Assembly (NCBI GenBank): GCA_033557465.1
Contig: CM066031.1
Coordinates: 1,232,847,312 to 1,232,911,311, forward strand
Direction of reading: 5' to 3'
DNA length: 64,000 bases
From: Ichthyophis bannanicus
Lineage: Eukaryota; Chordata; Amphibia; Gymnophiona; Ichthyophiidae
Shown here: positions 11,041-21,980 of the stretch, piece after piece
How the letters are laid out: every line of letters starts with the position of its first letter
How positions within the stretch are numbered: position 1 is the stretch's first letter
The notes under the pieces: generated by a model
Seen by the model: only the letters and a program-made list of their open reading frames with translations
The model's database searches: none
Told to the model about the DNA's origin: nothing
Translations under genes and position numbers: made by a program

Positions 11041-12350
11041 CTTGCCACTCCTCCTCTCCTTCTTCCTACCCTGTCCTTTCTGAATAACGTATAGCTCGGT
11101 ATAGTCATGGTTGTCCATGAACTATGTCTCTGTAACTGCCACTAAATCCAAGTCAGCCTCTCACATTATAGCCTCAACATCTGGGAACTTATTTCCCATG
11201 CTATGGACATTTATAGACACTGCTTTCCAGATGTTGCCCCTTTTACCTATTACAATAAAGGTATTCAATATTTCACTTACCTGGGGGTTTTCTTCACCCA
11301 TCCACAATGAATCTAATTTAAATCCCTCTTCAGTAAGTTAGCCAGTCTGCTACTGAAGACATGTCGACCCTTCTTGGACAGAAAGATGCCATCTCTGCTC
11401 TGCAGCCCTTGGAACATCATCCCATGGTCCAGGAAACCAAAAAGCTCTTGATGACACCATCCAGGCAACCATGCATTTATCTCCAGGATGCAAACTTTTC
11501 TGCCATGGCCTTTACCCTCAACAGGGGGGATTCAAGAGAACACCACTTGCACCCCTATCCACCCTCTGTCCCAGAGCCATGAAGTCACTCTTGATATGCT
11601 CAGAGGGATACCTGTCAGTATCATTTGTGCCGACATGGATGAGCAACATCGGGTAATAGTCAGTAGGCTTGATGGGTCTCAGCAAACTCTCTGTAACATT
11701 TTGGATATTGGCAACTGACAGAAGGCATACTTCTCTGGACATCAACTCTGGTCAGCAGACGGATGCCTCAGTACCCCTCAGAAGAGAGTCACAAACTACC
11801 AGTACCCTTTGCTTCCTGGTGTTCACTAATTCAGCAACTTTGGGATTCTCGAGCTCTGGTTCTTCCCTTTCTTGGGATGCCTCTGCCTCCTCCATTTCCA
11901 GGGCTGCATAATGGTTCTTCAAATCAAGAGCTAGAGGAATTGGATTAGTGATTTTTCATGCCCTGGTGACTTGTGTTCAATCTTGGTCCTTCTGTAGGCT
12001 CCCATCCTCACCACTGCTGGAGAGCTTGGATGTTTCAAGAAGCATCTCATCAATGTACTACTCACTGTCTTGAATGCTCCTCACCACCTCTTCTCTGAGC
12101 TCCTCCACCTGTTTCCTAAGAGCTTCAGCATGTAGGCATCCTGCACATGGAACTGGTCCTTCAACTGCCATTGGGATCTCTGTCTGGACAGAGGTAGAAG
12201 CTGTAATGGGGGCAACAGCTTTGGCAATACATTTTTCCCAGCCATTGTTCAGTTGGTGGAGCTTTTTTGCTTTGCTTTGACATGGAGAGACCCTGCTAGG
12301 AATGCTTTGGAAGATTCTGAAGACTTTAATGCAGTCCTCAGTTATTTCAC

Positions 12351-13439
12351 AGCCTAATCAGGCCCAATAACCCTGATGAGGGGTGAGTGGCTTTAAAGAG
12401 CTGAGAGAAAGAGAAACTTGCTTTGAAATGGAGAAACAATGACCCATGTGCAGGAAGAGGTGGGTGGTTCACCCCACCAGACCAATTGATGCACACCCTT
12501 ACATCCAGGGAATGAAGTAGTTGGTGGAGAATGCATATGGTGGCCAAGGCAAGTTCAATACTGAGAGGAGACATGGCTGGGATTTATGGCTCACATATTT
12601 GACTTTTCCTGGGAGGCAGTGTCTCCAAATGGGTTAGTTATGTGCAAACTATGACAGTAATTAACAGTAAATCAAGGTATGTGGAGTATGATCTCAGTCT
12701 CTCAAATTTATTGCTAACACTCACCATAATACTTCCATCATGCCAAAGAAAACCTCCTTCTGGAGTTCATAAGATGTAACATTTATAGACTTTTCGGGCC
12801 AGTTTCTCCAAATGGGTTAGTTTTGTACATACCATGACAGTCATGAACCTCACTTCTAAGCCAGACTTTTCCAGTGAGGAGAGAAAGTCATATGCACAAC
12901 CTGTATGGCCCCCTATAGAGGGAAGTGCTTTTGGAGTCGACCTACCTGGTGTAGTCAAACCCGAGTTTTTGGCAGTGCATATCCTTAAATTCTGATCCCA
13001 CAGAGTCTTGGTGATAACTTTTGTGAGCAGCTGTGGCCCCAACTTGTATGCATACTTGCTTACTGTTGGCCTTATATTCCAGTCATAACTGATCCCAGTA
13101 TATGATACTTATTACCTGAGCCACATTGATTAAGGCCATTCTAGAATCAGAAAAAATGAAAATTGGACACATGAGGTAGATCAGCTTTGCCTAAGCATTT
13201 TTTTTAATATTGAGTATCTCACTGCCTTTGAAAACAGGCTGCATTTTATGAATATTAGATATATAGGCAGCCCTATGGTGGCAGCATGAATCCTAAGGTT
13301 CCATATTCCACTTTTAAGAAGGAAGCAAAGATGAGAGACTTGCATTGGATTGGAAGGACTATATGGAGACAAAACCAAAGTACTCTGATGTTTTAACTAC
13401 ATTTTGTAGACCTTCCTATGCTTTTGGAGACTTTGGAAC
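12351..13439. other. Unassigned DNA with a short direct repeat
   Basis: The only structure seen is a pair of similar segments (CTCCAAATGGGTTAGTT followed by an ATGACAGT block) near 12625 and 12807, about 180 bp apart. No coding frame of note. Confidence 0.4.
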
Positions 13440-14240
13440 AATCATGTCTGACTCTACTAGTTTGAATTATGCCTCTCTTAATTCCTCTGGTCTGGCTGGA
13501 CTTTGACTCTCTGGTAACTAAAGCAAATGTTTTGGAGTCATTGAATCAGATGAAATTGGTATGATTGTATATCTAGAAAGCCATTTCTGAGCTTAAGAGG
13601 GAGTTAAAAATGTTCGATGATCGAATCTCACAGAACAAAATAAACACTGGTGGACAAATTGATGCAATGGCTTTACTGCAGTCTAAGGTGCTTAAGTTGG
13701 AGGTAATGTTCAAAGAAACACAATTAAAAGAGGGTGACATAGAAAATCAGCAAAGACGATGTAAAGTCCAAAATTTTGGGCATACCAGATAACAAGGAGG
13801 AGGATATATTTAAGATCATGAAAAGGTATGAAGATCCTACTACCACTACTACTAATCATTTATATGGCACTACAAGGTGTATGCAGTGCAAGATCCACCC
13901 GTAGAGACTGCATAGGATTTGGCAGTGTGGTAGTCCCGGACAATGCTCTATTCCACCAATCATTGTGTGCTTCCATTTTTCAAGATAGGTAGAGGTTGAT
14001 GTCTGCCATTAGGAATAAGGAGATGATTAAATATAAAGTGAGCCTGTTAAAATTTCTGCAGATTTATTTCAATTCACCCTACAGCAAAGAAAGAATTTGA
14101 GAACTTTGTCTCAGCTTTTGAGAGCGAAGGATATCAAATGTAAGATATTCTCTTTTGGGCTATCCTTTTCGTACCAAGGCAAGGATGTGTATCTATCAGA
14201 TTAAAATGAATGCCTGGACTGGGTTCAAGTATAGTAGAGT
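13440..14240 (+). pseudogene. L1-type LINE ORF1 relic
   Basis: A short frame 13610-13792 shows a coiled-coil-like stretch ending in DIENQQRRCKVQNFG. A frameshift then gives KILGIPDNKEEDIF, matching the start of the L1 ORF1p RRM domain. Near 14070-14200 another frame gives LFQFTLQQRKNLRTL and RAKDIKCKIFSFGLSF, resembling the C-terminal domain. The ORF2 part is absent; sequence of the Harbinger family begins about 100 bp later. Confidence 0.6.
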
Positions 14241-14411
14241 GACAGATGTTTGCCTACTTCTAATACAAGAAGAATGGTACTGGAACTGGTTCCTGAATTA
14301 CAGCTATCTAAACTTTTTTGATTAAACAGTGAGATTTTTTTCTCTTTTCACTGGCACGTTAACACGCGTTAGCCTTAATTAGGCACGCTGACCTGCAATC
14401 ACAGCAACAGA

Positions 14412-14470
14412 GGTGTAGCACAATGGTTAATACATTGACTGCTGATACAGTGGTCATGGTTTGATCCCTC
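14412..14470 (+). repeat. tRNA-like (A/B box) module, copy D
   Basis: GGTGTAGCACAATGGTTAA and GGTTTGATCCC. Another, reversed and weaker, lies at about 15372-15424. Confidence 0.55.
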
Positions 14471-16805
14471 AGTGGGCTCAGTTAAAAGACTGTCTGAGGA
14501 AATCCCTGCTTGTAACAGTCAGACACATCCAAACAATTTGCACTGCCAGCCAAAAAAGCCTCACCCCAGTGCCGCAAACCTAATGCACCTTTTAGGGCAC
14601 ACCATAAGGCATATCATAAAGCACCACGTCATCCAAGGCAGGTCATAATGTGCCCCAGAGGGTGGCAGGAAAGGTTGGAACCCTCCAAGGAAGCATATAA
14701 GGCGCCCCATAAGCTGGCCAAACCTAAGGTGCCGCAAAAGATGCCCCAGGGATGCCAAGGTGACACAGGAGATGGTGACACAAAGGTGCCCCAAAGTCAC
14801 AAGCATTAAATGTATGGCTCAAACACAGATGTAACCATAATACTGCACAGAGCACCAAGGAAAGGCAATGAACAAGTGATGGAAGGAAGTAGATGACGGA
14901 GCTCATGGACCAGCCAAATCTGCGTGCAGCCCATGTGGCAGCAGGTAAAGTGGACAAATATATCGGGGGCAGCTGTACCGATGTACAGGGTGATGGTAAT
15001 GTACAGTGCAACAATGACAGTGTGTGGCAGAAGATGGGGATACGTGTCCACCAGAGGAGGTAGAGGTGGCAGGATAAGTGCAATGACAGGAGGACAGAGG
15101 AGAGCAGTGCCAAGCAGAGCAGACACAGGAGAGGCAAGCATGAAGAGCTGCAATGTAGAAAAGTGTGCCAGTGCAGGACATGGGGTAGCAGCCTGCACAG
15201 TAGGTCAGGACGCCACACAGCTGGCACACACACATAGACGGACAGAAGAATGGATGGCAACAGTGATGAGGGTATAATGTGGCAGCAGCACAGATCTGCA
15301 CAGATATGACTGTTACACGAATGAAACATAGTTGTGTAGGACAGTCATAAAAAAGGGAACAGAGAGATATTGAACCCATGACCTCTGCTACAAATGTTAT
15401 TGAATTAACCATTGCACTATATCACTATGGGAGTTATCATACCAATGGCTGGCTACAGAAAGAGTGCACATCACCATAAAACTGTCTGCTGTGGCTACTA
15501 GAATAGGATAGAACCAACAGTACCCATAATGCAATTCACATGCAGAACAGCAGTCTAGATCTGCTCACCAGATGGGGTATGCACCTCTACAGCACGTCAG
15601 CTTGGTAGGGGGGAATGACCGTGCGTGTTACTGGCACAGAGTGGCCACAGGCCATGCCAATGTGTGTGTTCTGTGCTCACCCTGAGGGTGAGGTGGAGTG
15701 GCCAGCACCAGGTCCGCAGTACCCGAGTTGGTTGAGGTGGGCTCTGCTGCAGATCTCCATCAGTGCCAGTGTATGACAGGTATTTGTTGCAAACACCTTT
15801 AGGTGGTCTCTTTGTCCATTTGTAATTGCCAGCTATGCCTGGCCCTTGTGGACCATGAAGCATGCAACATAGCGCATATCCACTGGGCTTGCTATGGTCA
15901 CATGTTTAGGGAGCAGGGGTGTGTCGGGGATCACATGATGACAATGTATTTAGCAAACCGCCCTCTCTGGGTCAGGGTGGGGACATGATCTGCCCCCAAC
16001 AGACCCACACTCTCACCCCTTTGCAAGGGGGGGCAGTGGAGGTACATGAGGACAGGCTGTGGGACCAGCAACCCCAGTCCTGGTGGCAAACAGACAGCTG
16101 CTGAGGATCTGCACTTGGGACAGGGCCACAGGCAGATAGGTAGTGGGCTCAGTCAGCTCAGCTGCCCCCCACTACGATCTGACAGTCACCAGCAGAGGGC
16201 AGTCAGTGTGCACCTGCTGCACCCTGCAAGGTGGTATGGCTATACAGATGCTAACTGCAGACAGTCTGCTAGCTAGTACATAGTGCATGTTCTTGAAAAA
16301 ACTGTGTGCACCCAAAACTGAGATGTCAACACACACACCACACAGGTAAGTCAGTGAATGGGCCCCAGAAAAAAGAACCCAAAATATTACTTGAGAAATA
16401 TACTGTATAGCACTATGGGGGAACCTAGCCATGCCGTGGTCACTGCTCAGTCAGGGTGAGAGCGACCACCCAGCATGACATGCTGTGGCCACCCTGTCCG
16501 TGCAGGTGGTGGCCAGGCACTACAATGTCCCAGCCATTGCCCTATACCCTGTGCAAATGCATCCTGCCCATGCCACCCTGTCCGGGCCATACCCACAGTA
16601 ACTTGCTCCTCATTATGCACATTGGCAGGCTAACACTGGAAACAGTACAAAAAATGTGGGCTCAGTAAGGTGTAGGCAGCCACAGCACACTGAATAGACA
16701 GAAACACATGCCCACACCTATGCCAGCATTGTACAAATACAGAGGTTTGTGGCAGCCCTCGCCTCCACACCAGTCCTGGGCACAGTACGGGCATTGCTAT
16801 GGTAC

Positions 16806-18104
16806 TGTGATGATGAGAGCTGTGCTGAGCCAATGGAAACAGAAGAAAACAGTGAATATGCCTTTAAGGTGAGAGACAGGCAAGGTATTCACAGGGTTCA
16901 GACTGCAGGCAAAGGAAAGAAGCACGTAGTTGCTGAAGCCAAGCCACACCCAAGCTCTAACGTAAGTGCAGGCTTGGAGGGTAATGATAATCACCTGTGC
17001 AGAGACAGGGGAGTGTTAGTTAGGAAACAGCTTTATAAGCCCTGTTCAGAGGAGAGGAAAAGGAGAAGTGGGAAGTTTGACTTTGAGTTGGAGAACGGCT
17101 CCAGCAAGAAAGGAAGCAGCAACAGAGGAAGAAGTCCTTGTAAGAGAGGTACTCTTAGTTCAGAAACCAGCAGATGGTTGGCTGGGAGAGTTGCTGACAA
17201 TGAGGAACAGATTGCAGTGCAGAGTGTTCGTGAACCAGCTCAGAGAATTCAAGCTGCCAGAAGGTGGGTGAATACGGTTACAACTGGAAGTGACCAGAAC
17301 CCAGCCGAGGGCAGAGAACCAGAATTGAACACGATTGAAGCATTGAGACAATTGATCCAGGGAAAGAAGCTCCACTCTCAAGGTACAAATATTCCATATC
17401 AGGGAGAGCAGCTGTGGAAGGAAATTCATAAGTTCCTACAGAACAGTAAGCTTGAAGGAGTTAATGAAAACCCAGAGACAGACAAGCATTTCGTAGCCCA
17501 GGAAGAAATGCAAATTGACTCTTTTGGGCAGGATTCTGTTACTGAGGAGTCTCCTATGGACTGTTCTTTGTGTAAGAAGGAAGTTTGAAAGTTGGTGATA
17601 AAAAGTGTTAACAGAAGAAGCTTTTGAGAAGCAGGGTTTTACCTAGCCATGTGAATACCAGGAACTTCTTCTAAGGTAAAGAACCCTTGCTTAACCTAGA
17701 GTTTGATAACCAAAGCAGTACATGATAAATGAAGAAATTTAGCTGTGCTGGATGAACAAAGGAAGCTGTGATTTACTTGCTGAAATGTTTTTGCTGAAAA
17801 CAGCTGCACATGTTTAAAGGTTCTTTCAGTTTCTTCAGTTCCAGTTGCATATGTTTCCTGTTATTATTTACTTGGAGAATAATCCTTATGTCTGCGTTGA
17901 ACCTTAGTGCTTATGGGAACCTAAATAAAAATTCTTGTTTTGCCTTAAAAACCAACGGTCTCACACTGCTTTGTCTTTGAGTAAAAGAATCAACTACAAG
18001 TCCCAGAGTTCCCTGCTGGAGACAAGGATAGTAACTCTTTATTTAAGGACAAACATTGGCAGCCCTATGCCTGTAAGCCTTTGGCCCAGGCGAGGGTCAC
18101 GACA
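16806..18104 (+). mobile_element. Solo LTR-like insert, 1299 bp, with internal ORF
   Basis: The segment starts TGTGATGATG and ends GTCACGACA, is flanked by GTAC on both sides (16802-16805 and 18105-18108), and the uninterrupted sequence is seen in copy A near 30975. TG...CA ends, a 4-bp duplication and an AATAAA at 17924-17929, 175 bp before the end, fit a solo LTR. A second member lies at 28313-29626. A DNA transposon with very short inverted ends is the alternative. Confidence 0.6.
16833..17588 (+). CDS. LTR-encoded charged protein of unknown function
   Basis: A 251-residue frame starts at ATG 16833, 27 bases inside the LTR-like insert, and ends at 17588; the frame is also open upstream into flanking DNA, which I exclude. 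The protein is hydrophilic and rich in Glu, Lys, Arg and Ser, with no signal peptide or membrane segment and no fold I recognise. It begins METEE and ends with the acidic tail ESPMDCSLCKKEV. The related insert at 28313-29626 encodes a similar start (IETEE) and a tail with the MDC motif twice, which argues for a real coding history. A gene inside the LTR is rare among retroelements. Function not assigned. Confidence 0.45.
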   Translation: METEENSEYAFKVRDRQGIHRVQTAGKGKKHVVAEAKPHPSSNVSAGLEGNDNHLCRDRGVLVRKQLYKPCSEERKRRSGKFDFELENGSSKKGSSNRGRSPCKRGTLSSETSRWLAGRVADNEEQIAVQSVREPAQRIQAARRWVNTVTTGSDQNPAEGREPELNTIEALRQLIQGKKLHSQGTNIPYQGEQLWKEIHKFLQNSKLEGVNENPETDKHFVAQEEMQIDSFGQDSVTEESPMDCSLCKKEV

Positions 18105-19231
18105 GTACTCAATACTGTTAGGGTCACTCCCCGGGGTGGTAAACACTGTCAGAATCAATAAGTGAAACACACTCCACAGATTTCAGAAAGGTTGCTATGA
18201 TGAATCTCTATCAACAAGTTGTGTGCAACTTAGAATTTGTTAGCTGACATTAATCATAGCAACCTTTTGATATATGTGGAACGTGTTCCCCAGTTTAGGA
18301 TGGCATTGCTAAGATATGCAAGTGCCAATATTTGGAGATGCTGCTCCGCGCAGGGCCCAGCAGCATGACTCTCCATGAGGCTTTAGATAGTGGAGCCTGT
18401 GGGTGTGGGTGTTTATGCCACTGTTGGCTGCTGCTCTAGGGCAGAGGTTCCCAACTCCGGTCCTGGTGGGCCAAACACGGTTCAGGTTTTCATGCTGTCC
18501 CTAATGAATATGCATGAGATACATTTGCATACAATGGGGGCGGTGCATACAAATGCAGCACAGGCATATTTATTAGGGACAGCATGAAACCTGAATGGTG
18601 TTTGGCCCTCCCGGACTGAAGTTGGGAAACTCTTCTCTTGGGATTGCACATGTTTATGGTGTCTGTGCTCTGTAGGGTATAATATAGGTGTTTCAGGCAT
18701 GTTTATTTTATCTGCAATAAAGGTTCCATCTTTATTACCATGGTTTAGTACTGGGTAAAATATGGGGACAGGGTTGGCAGGAGCCACAGCTGGGACTTGA
18801 ACTTGTGACCTTCTGCTCCTGAACACACTGGCTGTGTGTACTGCACCACACAGACAGATCATGGGGATGCCATGATTGTTCGTCAGACAGACCCTGTCTG
18901 TTGCAGTGCACGGCACCCACCTAAATGGGGCTGGGCCATGGTCTGCTGTGGGCAGATGCCACTGCCCCCTCTGCCACCAGCACTCCTCCGCCACCATGCT
19001 GCCATGCCATTATGCCGGTGGTGCTGGATGTGCGCAGTCCCAGGCCATCCAGTTTGCTGGTAGGCAGCTGAATATGGTGTGGGTTCTCGGGTAGGGCTGC
19101 CTATATGACATGTGACACTGTGGGACACACACTCGTGCCCATGTTGGACCCTCGTCAGTTGCTGTCATGCTGCTTTACAGTTTCGGCATTCCTATGTGCC
19201 ACCTAGGCATCTGCCTAGTCCGCATTGTGCC

Positions 19232-19796
19232 CCACCTGGACGACGGATAATTTTGATGAGGGGTTTAAATAATGGCGGTCTGTTCCATCCCGCATGCGCG
19301 GCGTCCTGATGAGTCATGAGAAGTAGAATGTTTGGGAGTGATAAATATTAAAGGACGTGAGAAGCATCGATACAAGTAAGTTAGAGAGTTTTTATGGTTT
19401 TAGAAGTTTGAAAGTGAATTGTAACACGGTGAGGTTTTAGTATATATAGCTCAATGCTATCTGTTTGTCTTTTTAGATAATGGGAAAGGATCTCCTGATG
19501 AAAGCACCCTTTTGAAACGCCTTTATGGCGCCTGAATAGAGTGTCGGGATCCATTTTACCAGCTGTGTCAAACATTGGCAGTGCACTTTAAGTTAAGTTC
19601 TGTCCACCGTATATATAACTTGCATATCACAGCAGTTGATTAAAACACTGAGGTCATTGATGCAAAATATAGCACCATATCACTGGACGTAAGTCCAAAT
19701 AAGAGTGCGGTATAAGTCTGAGACCTGATAGCAGTGTTGCAATTGAAATGAGTGAATTGCTTTAATTTACTGTTTTGTTCAACTTGAACGCATTTT
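19232..19796 (+). mobile_element. Insert with hammerhead-like motif, possibly Penelope-like
   Basis: These 565 bp are foreign to the flanking Harbinger modules, which are reversed before it and forward after it. It contains the hammerhead-like core described separately. Such motifs are a known mark of Penelope-like element ends in amphibians and other animals. No GIY-YIG or RT frame is present. Confidence 0.4.
19488..19552 (+). ncRNA. Hammerhead-ribozyme-like motif
   Basis: GGATCTC (19488-19494) can pair with GGGATCC (19546-19552) as stem I with one G-U. CTGATGA (19495-19501) and GAAAC (19514-19518) give the conserved core, CGCC/GGCG form a stem III hairpin, and GTC (19543-19545) sits at the expected cleavage site. 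Stem II is weak (AAG against CTT) and stem III carries extra bases, so activity is doubtful. Confidence 0.45.
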
Positions 19797-20371
19797 GAGC
19801 AGTGACCACGGCATGGCTAGGTTCCGCCATAGTGCTATACAGTATTTCTTTCATGTGATATTTATGGGTTTCCTTTTCTGGGGCCCAATCGCTGATGTAA
19901 TTGCTTGGTGTGTGTGCTTGCATCCTATTTTTGGGTGCACACAGTTCCTCCAGGAACATGCACTAGCTAGCAGACTGTCTGCAGTTAGTATGTGTATGGC
20001 TGGAACACTTTGCAGGGTGCAGTGGGTGGAGACTGACTGTGCTCTCTGCTGTTGAATGTTAGGTAGTGGTGGGAGGCAGCTGAGCTTTTCCAGTATTCAG
20101 TCTGTCTGCCTGCTGTTGCCTTATTGATGCTTACAGATCTGCAAAGACTGCACTGTAGGGTACCTGTTCCCCAGCAGGACTGGGATTGATGGTCCCCTCT
20201 ACTGCCACCATTGCAGAGATGTAGAATGTGGATCTGTTGGTGGGAGATCCTGTTCACCCACCCTGAGCCACAGAGGGCTGGTTGGCGGGCGCTACATAAT
20301 CCGCTTTTGGGTCCAAACACCCCCCTTCACTTATAACATGTGACCAAGGCACCCACACCGGATATCCACTA
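19797..20371 (+). mobile_element. Harbinger family fragment, forward orientation
   Basis: From GTGACCACGGCATGGCTAGG to the block CACCCACACCGGATATCCAC this follows the order of copies A-C (compare 31345, 36930, 41950). It lies opposite in orientation to the adjacent copy D, so the locus has been inverted or is made of two fragments. Confidence 0.6.
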
Positions 20372-20552
20372 TGAAAGTGATTGTAAAATGTTTTGGAGAA
20401 AATTGAAGATCTTTCTTTTTAGGGAAGCCTATGGTAATTCTTTGAATTAATGTTTGTTTAATAGTTTATATTATGTATGCTATTTTATTATGTACGTTAC
20501 TTTTTAATGCCACTTTGGAGTGTCAATAGGCACTTTATAAAACTCAAATAAA
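20372..20552 (+). repeat. 3' tail of another retroelement, split by the L1
   Basis: AT-rich tail ending in CACTTTATAAAACTCAAATAAA; after the L1 insertion the same tail resumes as (TAAA)n at 26011-26035. It looks like the end of a LINE or SINE; family not identified. Confidence 0.5.
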
Positions 20553-20688
20553 GGGGGGGGTGGAGCCAACAGCAGAGCAGACTGGCCGCATAATCGCTAA
20601 GCTCCCGTTACCAGCTTAGAATCCTGCCCGGTACCGACGATTATGATCATCCCCAGGAGACCCTACTACACTCCCCGCACTGCCCACC

Positions 20689-21540
20689 ATGTCGGCGCTG
20701 AAGCCCACGCGCCTCGAATTCCAGTCCAGCTCAGTGTCCGCGCCAAAGAGGACGAAACAAGACATGGGTTCCCCACAGAAAATGGCGGCGGAAGGGAAAG
20801 AAGCGACGGTCGCAGGCATTCAAGAAATACTTGCGGAATTAAAAGGGGTTAAGGAACTGATCGTCTCCAACACGACATCGCTGGGTGTCATTCAGGCTGA
20901 CCTTAATGAGCTTAAAAGCAACGTGCAGGAGATGAGCGGGCGGGTGGAAGTGTTGGAAGGCCAGGTTAAGCGGCACGACGCCATGCTTACACAGATGGGG
21001 GCTCTCGCAGCACGCTGCAAAAAAATCGAGGCCCAGATGGAAGATCAGAATAATCGGGCCCGGCGAAATAATATCCGGCTGGTAGGAGTCCCCGAAGGGG
21101 CAGAGGGGGCGAGCATAATGGACTATTTAGAGAAGCTGATCCCGGAGCTCCTCCAGCTATCTTTTCAGCAGCCCTTTGAACTGGAACGGGCGCACCGGGT
21201 TCCCGCGCAGAGGACAGACGCCACCCGTCTTCCCCGACCGATCATATTTAAAGTCCTTCGATATCCACAGGTACTGCTTATTCTGCAAGCTGCCAAGAAG
21301 CTCGCGACGTTGCAGGTGCAAGGACAAAATGTATCTTTTTTCCCAGACCTCAGTAAGCAGACCACGGACCGACGCAAGGCCCTGCTGGCCTGTAGGCCTC
21401 TTATGCAAAGGCTACAGGCACGGTATGGCTTGTATTATCCAGGCACTATGCGGGTGACTTCGCACAATGTTACCAGGAACTTCACTGATGCAGAAATGTT
21501 AAAGATGTTTTTACAAGAATCCAGTCATATGGAGACCTGA
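20689..21540 (+). CDS. L1 ORF1p-like RNA-binding protein
   Basis: An uninterrupted frame of 283 residues, close to the length of vertebrate L1 ORF1p. A coiled coil for trimer formation spans roughly residues 40-115, with heptads around LNELKSNVQEMSGRVEVLEG. The RRM begins near residue 125 with the RRNNIRLVGVPEG signature, and the C-terminal domain (about 205-275) includes DRRKALLACRPLMQRL. The protein would coat L1 RNA in a cytoplasmic RNP. ATG 20689 is the first in frame; ORF2 starts 440 bp after the stop, a longer gap than in mammals. Confidence 0.88.
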   Translation: MSALKPTRLEFQSSSVSAPKRTKQDMGSPQKMAAEGKEATVAGIQEILAELKGVKELIVSNTTSLGVIQADLNELKSNVQEMSGRVEVLEGQVKRHDAMLTQMGALAARCKKIEAQMEDQNNRARRNNIRLVGVPEGAEGASIMDYLEKLIPELLQLSFQQPFELERAHRVPAQRTDATRLPRPIIFKVLRYPQVLLILQAAKKLATLQVQGQNVSFFPDLSKQTTDRRKALLACRPLMQRLQARYGLYYPGTMRVTSHNVTRNFTDAEMLKMFLQESSHMET

Positions 21541-21980
21541 GAAACATATGTATAATTATGGAGGGTGGGAGATAGACGTGGGCACTGGCACAGTTTAGCA
21601 TGATGCCTATAGTCAAATGTATTGGATAAAATGCTTTATTAATCCACACTGTTGTATTAGATCCTGAGCGGATTTACTGGAATGAGCAGGGCATTTGATG
21701 CATATTGGGGCTAGCTGGGGAGGAGGGATGATAATGTCATGCACTGTCTTTGATGGGAAACAGCTTATATGATTTTGTTAAACCTGGTAACGGCGACGGG
21801 CATCACTTCCCAGGTCGTCTGCCAGTAGCTGATGGTAATTTGCCATAGGATATTTGGTTAAGTGTTAATAATGTTTTGGGGAACAGTCCAGTTTAGTCCA
21901 GTACACCTTCCACGGACAGGGAATGCAGAAACGAGGGAAGCGGCTAGAACCTGGCTTAGGTCCTCTACTCTCAGGCACAG

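Larger units (their letters stand above)
9898..12350 (-). pseudogene. CR1-type LINE, ORF1 and endonuclease part (degenerate)
   Basis: Minus strand, 5' to 3': a CAGC plus coiled-coil stretch (RKQVEELREEVVRSIQ, about 12130-12070); the ORF1 esterase-type block HVGTNDTDRYPSEHIKSDF (11745-11518); the endonuclease N-terminus (FPDVEAI, DLDLVAVTET near 11200-11110); then the main endonuclease part 10672-10112 with GVIYRPPS, LLIGDFNISDVDW, and SSDHQMVWF; and the basic linker to RT ending near 9900. A SINE interrupts the endonuclease at 10752-11040. Strand and order make it the likely 5' half of the LINE at 5730-7628. Confidence 0.75.
14345..19231 (-). mobile_element. PIF/Harbinger-like family member D, reversed, no TIRs
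   Basis: Relative to copies A-C this copy runs in reverse: right-arm modules come first (tRNA-like module at 14412-14470, GCACCTT/GGCGCC-rich block) and left-arm modules last. Bases about 14570-15330 are the reverse complement of about 57950-58760 of the giant element, so D is closer to that element in its right arm than A or B are. The shared hAT-type foldback (18430-18640), the TTGCTATGAT hairpin (18190-18275) and a tRNA-like module (18792-18850) are all present. The GGGGTATGTTTACTAAAC terminus is missing at both ends. Confidence 0.65.

Noticed and set aside
14724..15412. Overlapping minus-strand frames of 130-200 codons
   Set aside because: All three phases are open at once, and the related block at 57950-58765 does not keep any single one of them.
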